Origin: CAYSBA01 sp964429075 [NCBI: uncultured bacterium]
GTDB lineage: Bacteria; CAYSBA01
Direction of reading: 5' to 3'
Assembly: GCA_964429075.1 (NCBI GenBank)
Contig: CAYSBA010000019.1
Coordinates: 1 to 10,338, forward strand
DNA: 10,338 nt
The number at the start of each line of letters is the position of its first letter. Within the stretch, counting starts at the first letter, position 1. Of this stretch, positions 1 to 5,414 are shown in pieces. The notes beneath the pieces are model-generated. The model saw only the letters and a list, made by a program, of their open reading frames with translations, had not been told where the DNA came from and did no database searches. The position numbers were made by a program, and so were the translations under genes.

Positions 1-44
1 ATCTAAGACCTCTCCCCAGGTCCAGAAAATAGTATTCTTTAACT

Positions 45-73
45 TTGTAATTTATTAAAAGTTGTTGTAGAAA
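45..73 (+). promoter_or_regulatory. Possible promoter of the rubrerythrin gene
   Basis: TTGTAA at 45-50 could serve as a -35 box (4 of 6 to TTGACA), followed after 17 bases by TAGAAA at 68-73 as a -10 box (4 of 6 to TATAAT). The region is AT-rich, so chance matches are likely. TTGTAAT (45-51) and ATTAAAA (54-60) each match one half of the PerR palindrome in 6 of 7 positions, but they are separated by 2 bases instead of the usual 1. This is a weak call based on position and partial consensus only. Confidence 0.3.
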
Positions 74-101
74 TATTGAATTATAAATTATGGAGGAACA
101 T

Positions 102-689
102 ATGGAAAAGACACTAAAAAACCTTGCCAAGGCATTTATTGGTGAGAGCATGGCAAGAAATCGTTATACCTTCTACGCAAAGATTGCAGAAAAAGAGGGT
201 TATCATCAGATTAAAGAGATATTTCTGATTACTGCTGACAATGAAAGGGAACACGCAAAGTGGTTGTTCAGGATGATAGACAACGTGGCCAAAAAGATAG
301 ATGCAAATGTAAGTGAAATACTTGTAGAGACCTGCCCTGTCCCAGCTGGACTTGGCACTACAGAAGAAAACCTTAAGGCAGCAATTGCGGGTGAGCACTA
401 CGAGAATACAAAGATGTATCCTGAGTTTGCCGATGTTGCAGAATCAGAGGGTCTTTCTGAAGTGGCAGAGAGGCTAAGGGCCATTGCTGTTGCAGAGAAG
501 CACCACGAACAGAGGTATCAAAATCTACTTAATAATCTTAAAAATGATACAATCTATACCAAGACTACTAATGTCAAATGGGTATGCAGTAAATGTGGAT
601 ATGTCCATGAGGGTACTGAGCCACCAGATGTATGTCCTTCCTGTGGTCATCCCCTGCAGTATTTCCATCTTATGTGCGAAGAGTATTAG
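102..689 (+). CDS. rbr: Rubrerythrin (non-haem diiron peroxidase)
   Basis: Rubrerythrin reduces hydrogen peroxide to water in the cytoplasm of anaerobes, taking electrons through its rubredoxin-like domain. The 195-residue product has the family layout. Residues 1-145 are a ferritin-like four-helix domain with diiron ligands in the expected places: E15, the ExxH E48/H51, the ExxE E98/E101, and the ExxH E132/H135. Residues 158-190 are a rubredoxin-type site with CxxC pairs C162/C165 and C178/C181. An in-frame ATG at 90 exists, but GGAGG at 92-96 lies inside that longer reading and stands 5 bases before the ATG at 102, so 102 is the better start. The gene converges on moeA, with 3 bases between the stops and no room for a conventional terminator. 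It is probably a single-gene unit induced under oxidative stress; that regulation is inferred. Confidence 0.96.
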   Translation: MEKTLKNLAKAFIGESMARNRYTFYAKIAEKEGYHQIKEIFLITADNEREHAKWLFRMIDNVAKKIDANVSEILVETCPVPAGLGTTEENLKAAIAGEHYENTKMYPEFADVAESEGLSEVAERLRAIAVAEKHHEQRYQNLLNNLKNDTIYTKTTNVKWVCSKCGYVHEGTEPPDVCPSCGHPLQYFHLMCEEY

Positions 690-692
690 ACC

Positions 693-1919
693 TTAAAGAC
701 TAAAGACAAGGGGATAGACCTTCAATATCTCATCTGACCTGATTTCTGTCTTTTCTCTTGGTATTCGAATCAGACAGTTTGCATTATGGAGTGATAGCAG
801 TACATTGGATGATTGATTACCCGATGGTTTGGTGAGGTTTTTACCATCCTTTGAATAGATTCTTCCTCGCAAAAGGTGATCTCTGTCGTTTTCCTTCTTA
901 TAGTTAAAGTCTGAATATGCAAAGAGACATTGAGGGAGATAGTCAGATCTACCCATATAGATCCTTATTGCACTAAATACATGGAGGTAGAGATTTACAA
1001 CAGAAGAGGCAGGATTTCCTGGCAGACCAAAAGCTATCTTTGAGTCTTTACGTTTTGCAAACAATAGAGGCTTACCCGGTTTCTGGCTTACCCCGTGGAT
1101 GATTGTTTGAAAACCAAGATCCTCAAGTACCCTTCTTGTAAAATCTTTGTCACCAACAGAGACACCTCCTGTCATGATCAGAAAATCTACTTTATCAATT
1201 AGATCACTGATCTTTTTTTTCATCAAATCTTCGTTGTCCGTCACACTATCAGATAGGTATGGTACCCCTGCATTTGACAATATACTTTCAAGTACTATCC
1301 TGTTTGAGTTAAATATCTTTGAACCAACCAGCCTATCAGGATCATCTTCAATCTCACTGCCGGTTGTTAAAAGTCCTATTGTTGGTACATCTCTTACCTT
1401 TATTCTCTTGATTCCACATGAATACATAAGCCCTGCGATTGCAGGTGTGATTGTATCACCCTTTTTTAACAGGATATCACCCTCTTTTACCTCACTTCCC
1501 TTTTGTCTTATATTTACGCCCTTTTTTATGATCTTTTTTATTTCAATGTGGTCTCCATTTTCTAATACATCTTCTCTCTTTATAACCGCATCTGTCTGAG
1601 GTGGCACCATTGCACCTGTCATTATGCCATAGCACTTCCCATTTTCTACTGGAGAAAGGGAATTATCCCCTGCGTATATGATACCTTCTACCTTGATTTT
1701 ATTCCCTACGAAGCAATCTTCTAACTTTATGGCGTAGCCATCCATTGCTGAGTTGTCAAAAGGAGGAGAAGGATACCTTGCACATACATCTTCTGCAGAG
1801 CATAGATTGACTGCATCATTTACCTCTTTTTCAAGTACATCTCCCTGAGGGATATGTTCTTTCAGAAGTTCCCACGTATTTTCTATGGTGATAAGATTAT
1901 CAAAGCGTTTTATGTTCAT
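693..1919 (-). CDS. moeA: Molybdopterin molybdenumtransferase MoeA
   Basis: MoeA inserts molybdate into adenylated molybdopterin, the last step of basic Moco synthesis, in the cytoplasm. The 408-residue protein shows the family motifs in order (numbering from the ATG at 1919): PPFDNSAMDGYAI near 52-64, TGAMVPPQTDAVIKRED near 101-117, TTGSEI near 185-190, TGGVSVGDKDF near 250-260, and GLPGNPASSV near 298-307. These cover the substrate- and metal-binding residues known from E. coli MoeA (for example the acidic residues in SAMDGYA, GSE and VGDKD). A GTG at 1931 would add 4 residues, but GGAGAGG sits inside that stretch, just before the ATG at 1919, so the ATG is preferred. The start lies 20 bases inside the end of the moaCB gene, indicating translational coupling. 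It is the last gene of the operon; no hairpin terminator is visible past its stop, where the rubrerythrin gene runs in from the other strand. Confidence 0.95.
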   Translation of the reverse strand: MNIKRFDNLITIENTWELLKEHIPQGDVLEKEVNDAVNLCSAEDVCARYPSPPFDNSAMDGYAIKLEDCFVGNKIKVEGIIYAGDNSLSPVENGKCYGIMTGAMVPPQTDAVIKREDVLENGDHIEIKKIIKKGVNIRQKGSEVKEGDILLKKGDTITPAIAGLMYSCGIKRIKVRDVPTIGLLTTGSEIEDDPDRLVGSKIFNSNRIVLESILSNAGVPYLSDSVTDNEDLMKKKISDLIDKVDFLIMTGGVSVGDKDFTRRVLEDLGFQTIIHGVSQKPGKPLLFAKRKDSKIAFGLPGNPASSVVNLYLHVFSAIRIYMGRSDYLPQCLFAYSDFNYKKENDRDHLLRGRIYSKDGKNLTKPSGNQSSNVLLSLHNANCLIRIPREKTEIRSDEILKVYPLVFSL

Positions 1920-2832
1920 GACCCTCTCCACGCATCATCCTCAAAAGATGAATGGTCAATGGTAATATACTATCTTTTGCATCCCTGCATGCACCAAGAG
2001 AGCCCGGTATGGAGACAATCAGACTATTCTTTTTAATACCACAAAGAGAGGAGGAGAGTGATGCCCTAGGATTTCTTTCTGAGCCGTAGTGTCGATAGAA
2101 TTGCATAAGACCATCTATAGATCTGTCAATTATTTTCCTTACAACCTCTGTTGTGTTGTCTCTTGGGCCTGCCCCTGTACCACCTGTTGTTATAATAAGA
2201 TCAACCGAGTTTTCAACCCAGCTAAGGATTTTTGTCTTAATCATCTTTTCATCATCACTTACCACTGCATAATCCACTTCGCCAAACCCAAACATCTCTA
2301 AAGAATCTTTTAGAAATATCCCTGATTTATCTTTATTCTTTCCTGAATATACACTATCTGATACTACAAGAACAGCAGCCTTAAAGTCCTTAGCATATGC
2401 AAGCTCTTCTTGAAGAAAGTCACTTTTGCCACCCTTTTTATAGTCTAATTTAGCCTCTTTAATCACTACCTCATAACCTGCGGGCTTTAACATATCGTAG
2501 ATATTGAGGGCAGCAATAGTTGCAGCAACAAGTGCCTCCATCTCCACACCGGTTCTATCAACAGCAGTAACCTGTGCAAATATATCTATTATATTATCAT
2601 AGGTTTTATATTCTATTTTAATGTGGTCTATCTTTACCGGATGACAGAATGGTAGAAAATCGTGTGTTTTTTTTGCACCAAGCATTGCAGCGATTCTGCT
2701 TGCTTCAAAGATATTGCCCTTTTCTGTATTACCTGTGCTCAGCAGCTCTTTTACCTCGCCACCAAGGATCTCAACTCTGCAAGATGCCCTTGCAATCCTG
2801 AGGCTCCAGAATTTTTTTGATACATCTCTCAT
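1900..2832 (-). CDS. moaCB: Bifunctional MoaC-MoaB/MogA fusion protein
   Basis: This 310-residue protein joins two Moco enzymes. Residues 1-140 are MoaC, which acts with MoaA to form cyclic pyranopterin monophosphate. Equivalents of its active-site residues are visible: K38 in TEKGNIF, H64 in PFCHP, E97 and E99 in GVEMEAL, D113 and K116 in IYDMLKP, then the terminal GGKSDF. Residues 150-300 are a MoaB/MogA domain, which adenylates molybdopterin, with TTGGTG (215-220), a GPRDNTTE loop (222-229) and PGS (276-278). The MoaC part starts at MRDVS, without the roughly 15 residues that precede this motif in stand-alone MoaC; from memory, fused forms often start this way. MoaC/MoaB fusions are an established architecture. 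GGAG stands 5 bases before the ATG, which overlaps the moaE stop as ATGA. The fusion couples an early and a late step of one pathway. Confidence 0.94.
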   Translation of the reverse strand: MRDVSKKFWSLRIARASCRVEILGGEVKELLSTGNTEKGNIFEASRIAAMLGAKKTHDFLPFCHPVKIDHIKIEYKTYDNIIDIFAQVTAVDRTGVEMEALVAATIAALNIYDMLKPAGYEVVIKEAKLDYKKGGKSDFLQEELAYAKDFKAAVLVVSDSVYSGKNKDKSGIFLKDSLEMFGFGEVDYAVVSDDEKMIKTKILSWVENSVDLIITTGGTGAGPRDNTTEVVRKIIDRSIDGLMQFYRHYGSERNPRASLSSSLCGIKKNSLIVSIPGSLGACRDAKDSILPLTIHLLRMMRGEGHEHKTL

Positions 2833-3254
2833 AAAAGCTCCTCAATTATATGTCCTTCTACCCATTTTGAACCGTCTGTAAAAATCTCTTTTTTCCAGAT
2901 AGGAACTGAGTGTTTGATAGACTCCACAATGAATCGCAAACATTCAAATCCACCAGCTCTGTGAACAGAGCTAACCCCACAAAAAAGTGATATCTCTTCA
3001 GGAAATACCCTGCCGAGCCTGTGATAAATGACTACATCAGTAACATCCTTATTGCTTTTTGCCTTTTTTTCTATCTCATTCAACACTCTCCCGGCCATCT
3101 CTACATAGGCCTCATATTCAAGATAGAGGACATCTTTGCCCAGGTTTGGCGATCTTACAATTCCATAGAAAGTTAAGATAGCACCACATGCTTTTTTGTT
3201 TAGCTTTTTTAGAAGCTCATCAGTGTTTATCTTTTTGTCAGAAAGAATAACCAA
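2829..3254 (-). CDS. moaE: Molybdopterin synthase catalytic subunit MoaE
   Basis: MoaE forms a heterotetramer with MoaD and transfers two sulfurs to cyclic pyranopterin monophosphate to make molybdopterin. With the TTG start at 3254 the protein has 141 residues, the usual family size. Motifs visible are GAILTFYGIVR near 24-34, LEYEAYVEMA near 45-54, YHRLGRV 77-83, SSVHRAGGFEC 95-105, PIWKKE 118-123 (lysines where the family has its catalytic lysines) and FTDGSKWV 125-132. A longer reading from 3320 would overlap moaD by 65 bases and adds a tail unlike MoaE. The AGGAGG at 3260-3265, 5 bases before the TTG, supports the shorter form. The start is 1 base past the moaD stop. The gene ends in ATGA shared with moaCB. 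Confidence 0.95.
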   Translation of the reverse strand: MVILSDKKINTDELLKKLNKKACGAILTFYGIVRSPNLGKDVLYLEYEAYVEMAGRVLNEIEKKAKSNKDVTDVVIYHRLGRVFPEEISLFCGVSSVHRAGGFECLRFIVESIKHSVPIWKKEIFTDGSKWVEGHIIEELL

Positions 3255-3255
3255 T

Positions 3256-3501
3256 TCAACCTCCTGATATTGGTGGTAGAATTGCAATCTCTTCTGTGGA
3301 ATTAATCGTGTCACTATCATTTACAAGTCTCTGAGATTGTGCAATGCGACATCTATCTAATATAGCTGCAATCTGTGGCCTTCTGGCCAGAAGGTGCCTT
3401 TTCAATTCACCAAATGTAATACCTTTGTCTATTTCCAGAAATTCCTCAGAGAGACCGGCCACATCCTTTATACCTGCAAAATATCTTATCTTTACCTTCA
3501 T
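3256..3501 (-). CDS. moaD: Molybdopterin synthase sulfur carrier subunit MoaD
   Basis: MoaD is a small ubiquitin-fold protein whose C-terminal glycine is adenylated and converted to a thiocarboxylate that supplies sulfur in molybdopterin synthase. The 81-residue product is the normal size. It begins MKVKIRYFAGIKDVAG, typical for the first beta strands, and ends AILPPISGG with the essential diglycine tail. The enzyme that activates MoaD (MoeB or ThiF type) is not encoded in the window. The start is supported by AGGGGG at 3507-3512, 5 bases before the ATG and inside the end of moaA; the intergenic spacing is one base. Co-translation with moaE fits the need for matched subunit amounts. Confidence 0.94.
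   Translation of the reverse strand: MKVKIRYFAGIKDVAGLSEEFLEIDKGITFGELKRHLLARRPQIAAILDRCRIAQSQRLVNDSDTINSTEEIAILPPISGG
3260..3265 (-). promoter_or_regulatory. Ribosome-binding site fixing the TTG start of moaE
   Basis: AGGAGG, a perfect Shine-Dalgarno core, lies 5 bases upstream of TTG (3254-3252). It is embedded in the last sense codons of moaD (TCA GGA GGT TGA), so the codons for the MoaD diglycine tail are themselves the ribosome-binding site of moaE. This decides the non-ATG start, because no ATG or GTG in frame lies at a proper distance. Confidence 0.85.
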
Positions 3502-3502
3502 A

Positions 3503-4474
3503 TTAACCCCCTATGCTGATAAGACCCCTAATGACATTATCATTAAAATCTTTTTTGTTTCTAACATAATAGTTACCCATCTTTGGTTTTCTATTGATTG
3601 CACAGAGTATTGCGCTCTTTATTCCATCTTCAAAGCTAACTCCCCTTTTGCTGTAAAGACATGGATAGATGTGTAAATCAGCTGAGAATCTTATTTTATT
3701 ACAATTAAGACATTTCTGGGGATTTTTTTCTGGTATAAACCCTACTTTTATATCCATCCCAGGAACCTTAAAGGTTATAGCTGTCCCGAAATGACCAATC
3801 TCAACTGCATTATATTCTAACTTTAAGCGTTCAATAAGATCTTTACACGATCTTTTTATCATACTGTATCGTTCTGGCAAAAAGGTTCGCATTATCTCTA
3901 TAAATCTTATCTGATCAACAACTCCATCGAAGATATGTATCATCTTTATATAACTATCGATAGGAATGATGCTAAGAAGAACGACGTTCAGTTTCAATCG
4001 TATGCCAAGAGACCGTGCAACAAAAAGGCCATTTAAGACCTTATCTAAAGAATCGCTCGAGGTAATCATCCTGTATTTTATAGGAAAGATAGTATCGAGA
4101 CTTAAATTAATCCTGTCTATCCCTGCATCTCTTAATTCTTTTGCCCTCTTTGAAAGTAGTATACCATTTGTAGTTAAGGTTATATCACTAAAACCGCTTT
4201 TTTTGGCTACCTCTATAAGGCAGGGCAGGTCTTTTCTCAAAAGAGGTTCACCACCTGTAAAACGCACCTTTCTAAAACCAAGATCTTTTGAAATCCTTAG
4301 AATATCTGAAAGTAGCTCAAAATCTGGATCTTTTTGTGAATTGTTGCTAAAACAGTTTCCAGAAGGGTTACAATAGATACACCTTAAATTACAACGGGAA
4401 GTTACAGACAATCTGAGATAATCAACCCTCCTGCCGAATGAATCTCTTAGGATAGTCTGTTTTGAATCTTCCAT
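3503..4474 (-). CDS. moaA: GTP 3',8-cyclase MoaA (radical SAM enzyme)
   Basis: MoaA is the radical SAM enzyme that, with MoaC, converts GTP to cyclic pyranopterin monophosphate, the first Moco step. The 323-residue protein has the CxxxCxxC SAM-cluster motif at C28, C32 and C35, the GGEP SAM-binding segment at 74-77, and the second Fe-S cluster as CxxC-x13-C at C255, C258 and C272. It ends in the diglycine (322-323) that the family needs for activity. One variation: after C258 the sequence is N-K-I-R, so K260 replaces the arginine usually seen as the first of two GTP-binding arginines in the CxRxR motif, while R262 is retained. GGAAAGGAG at 4481-4489 lies before the ATG. The gene leads the operon and follows a Moco-riboswitch-like leader, so Moco levels probably control it. 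Both clusters are expected to be oxygen sensitive. Confidence 0.96.
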   Translation of the reverse strand: MEDSKQTILRDSFGRRVDYLRLSVTSRCNLRCIYCNPSGNCFSNNSQKDPDFELLSDILRISKDLGFRKVRFTGGEPLLRKDLPCLIEVAKKSGFSDITLTTNGILLSKRAKELRDAGIDRINLSLDTIFPIKYRMITSSDSLDKVLNGLFVARSLGIRLKLNVVLLSIIPIDSYIKMIHIFDGVVDQIRFIEIMRTFLPERYSMIKRSCKDLIERLKLEYNAVEIGHFGTAITFKVPGMDIKVGFIPEKNPQKCLNCNKIRFSADLHIYPCLYSKRGVSFEDGIKSAILCAINRKPKMGNYYVRNKKDFNDNVIRGLISIGG

Positions 4475-4480
4475 TTTTCA

Positions 4481-4489
4481 CTCCTTTCC
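4481..4489 (-). promoter_or_regulatory. moaA ribosome-binding site adjoining the riboswitch
   Basis: GGAAAGGAG, with the GGAG core 6 bases before the moaA ATG, starts directly after the last base of the riboswitch P1 stem (4490). GGAGUG (4484-4479) is exactly complementary to CACUCC (4575-4570) in the 5' part of the aptamer, so the site could be masked by an alternative fold. The position suggests control of translation initiation rather than transcription termination; no terminator hairpin with a U-run is present. Confidence 0.7.
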
Positions 4490-4578
4490 AAGCACGGGAG
4501 GCAGAGCCGTTTCCAGCTCGACCCTATCGGGTGGATTCCATAGACCTCAGTCCGTAGGTAACCCACCTCGGAGTGCTT
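4490..4578 (-). ncRNA. Moco riboswitch aptamer (Moco RNA motif) upstream of moaA
   Basis: The leader matches the molybdenum-cofactor riboswitch class as I recall it: the 5' strand AAGCACUCCGAG and the 3' strand GCCUCCCGUGCUU. The closing stem P1 is AAGCAC (4578-4573) with GUGCUU (4495-4490), all six pairs. A second long arm pairs GGUGGGUU with AAUCCACC (8 pairs, one G-U) and contains GAC-UGAG-GUC at its tip. Next follows GAGCUG-GAAA-CGGCUC, a 6-pair stem closed by a GAAA tetraloop. ACCC-GAUA-GGGU can form as an alternative hairpin. Known members repress Moco-synthesis genes when the cofactor is abundant; related forms lacking one stem (P3) have been proposed to sense the tungsten cofactor. 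I cannot score the motif against a covariance model, so the moco/tungsten assignment stays open. The position directly before moaA of a five-gene Moco operon strongly supports the call. Confidence 0.83.
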
Positions 4579-4585
4579 ACTGCTC

Positions 4586-4614
4586 TTTTTAAATACTTAT
4601 TGTTCAGTTGTCAA
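4586..4614 (-). promoter_or_regulatory. Promoter of the moaADE-moaCB-moeA operon
   Basis: On the minus strand a perfect -35 TTGACA (4614-4609) is followed after 17 bases by TAAAAA (4591-4586), 4 of 6 to the -10 consensus. Transcription would start near 4579-4580, immediately before the first base of the riboswitch P1 stem at 4578, which is where an aptamer leader should begin. The agreement of spacing and start site raises confidence despite the modest -10 box. Confidence 0.65.
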
Positions 4615-4735
4615 GGCAAAAAGAGGTTGTCTTATTTCAGGTCGTTGAAACAAAAGATTAAGAAAAGAAAACAATTTATGAATAAATGATAATCTCAAAT
4701 CCTGTTCCTCCTCTCATTACCCCAAGAAGTGTAAC
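4615..4735. other. Spacer between the divergent promoters
   Basis: This is the middle of the 337-base gap between moaA and the peroxiredoxin gene. It is AT-rich with a purine-rich stretch on the plus strand near 4647-4672. I see no open reading frame with a ribosome-binding site, no strong hairpin and no repeat. AATGATAATC at 4685-4694 resembles the middle of a Fur box, but its flanks do not match. Confidence 0.5.
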
Positions 4736-4764
4736 TTGACAATAGATATTCGGATGATTATTTT
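4736..4764 (+). promoter_or_regulatory. Promoter of the peroxiredoxin gene
   Basis: A perfect -35 TTGACA (4736-4741) and TATTTT (4759-4764, 4 of 6) are separated by 17 bases. A perfect TATAAT also occurs at 4774-4779 inside the palindrome described next, but without a good -35 box at 16-18 bases. If the first pair is used, transcription would start near 4771 and the palindrome would sit over the start region; if the second is used, it would cover the -10 box. Either position suits repression. Confidence 0.55.
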
Positions 4765-4772
4765 ACTGTAAA

Positions 4773-4787
4773 TTATAATCAATATAA
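4773..4787 (+). promoter_or_regulatory. PerR-box-like operator before the peroxiredoxin gene
   Basis: TTATAATCAATATAA matches the known PerR palindrome TTATAATNATTATAA in 13 of 14 defined positions; the only difference is A at 4782. PerR is a Fur-family, metal-dependent peroxide sensor that represses peroxide-defence genes. The box lies 25 bases upstream of the peroxiredoxin ATG and over or just after the -10 region, a typical repressor position. The regulator itself is not in the window. AT-rich sequence raises the chance of accidental similarity, but the fit to the expected target gene is good. Confidence 0.6.
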
Positions 4788-4811
4788 ATTAACCCAAGTA
4801 AGGAGGTAACT

Positions 4812-5414
4812 ATGGAAGAGACAAAGGTACTTAAACTTGGTGACAGGGTTCCAGATTTTGAGATGGATGTCTATCTCCCAGATAAGAAGGATTTCGGGAA
4901 GATTAAATTCTCAGAGGTATGGAATCAGGGCAAATGGCTTATCCTGTTTTTCTATCCGGCCGATTACACATTTGTATGTCCAACAGAGTTGAGTGACCTT
5001 GCACGTGTCTATGAAGAGCTCAAAAATGAGGGCGCAGAGGTGGTATCGGTCAGTACTGATACACAATTTGTCCATATGGCATGGCAGAGGGATGAAAAAC
5101 TGCTTGAGAATGTGAGTTTCCCCATGGCTGCTGATCCAACATGGAAGGTAGCAAAGACATTTGGTGTCCTGGATGAAAATTCAGGTCTTGCTTTGAGAGG
5201 CACATTTATTATCAATCCAGATGGTGAATTGATGGGAAGTGAGGTAAACTTTTATCCAGTTGGCAGAAATGCTGACGAACTTGTAAGAAAGTTTAAGGCA
5301 TACAAATACATAAGCCAGCATCCAAATGAGGCATGTCCTGCAAAGTGGCAGCCTGGTGAAAAGACACTCAAACCTGGTAAAGACTTGGTAGGCAGGGTTG
5401 CAGAAAATCTTTAA
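4812..5414 (+). CDS. Typical 2-Cys peroxiredoxin (AhpC/Prx1 type)
   Basis: The enzyme reduces hydrogen peroxide and organic hydroperoxides in the cytoplasm. The 200-residue protein has the peroxidatic motif P49-ADYT-FV-C56 (PxxxTxxC), R129 in the position of the active-site arginine, and the resolving cysteine C175 in EACPAKW near the C-terminus, which defines the typical 2-Cys dimeric group. The fold segments FFYPADYTFVCPTE and LRGTFIINPDG are characteristic. No ahpF or thioredoxin gene is adjacent, so its reductant is unknown. AGGAGGT at 4801-4807 stands 5 bases before the ATG. A PerR-like operator precedes it, which suggests peroxide induction. Its TAA overlaps the stop of the convergent DivIVA-domain gene within one TTAA. 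With rubrerythrin at the other end of the Moco operon it forms a second peroxide-detoxifying gene in the window. Confidence 0.95.
   Translation: MEETKVLKLGDRVPDFEMDVYLPDKKDFGKIKFSEVWNQGKWLILFFYPADYTFVCPTELSDLARVYEELKNEGAEVVSVSTDTQFVHMAWQRDEKLLENVSFPMAADPTWKVAKTFGVLDENSGLALRGTFIINPDGELMGSEVNFYPVGRNADELVRKFKAYKYISQHPNEACPAKWQPGEKTLKPGKDLVGRVAENL

Noticed and set aside
1-44. End of an upstream gene or terminator at the left edge
   Set aside because: Too short to support; no stem-loop with a T-run and no recognisable coding remnant.
90-101. ATG at 90 as the start of rubrerythrin
   Set aside because: The GGAGG Shine-Dalgarno sequence lies within this extension and is correctly spaced for the ATG at 102, which also gives the family-typical N-terminus.
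694-707. Tandem 7-base repeat TAAAGAC at the end of moeA
   Set aside because: Only two copies, within coding sequence and without further structure; likely chance.
1147-1599. Plus-strand open frame of 150 codons opposite moeA
   Set aside because: It is antisense to conserved MoeA motifs, has no Shine-Dalgarno sequence and a composition typical of a shadow frame.
3255-3320. Longer moaE starting at 3320
   Set aside because: The extra 22 residues overlap moaD and do not resemble MoaE; the AGGAGG-TTG pair explains the start better.
4685-4694. AATGATAATC as a Fur box
   Set aside because: Only the central part fits; counting the flanks about 11 of 19 positions match, which is expected by chance in AT-rich DNA.
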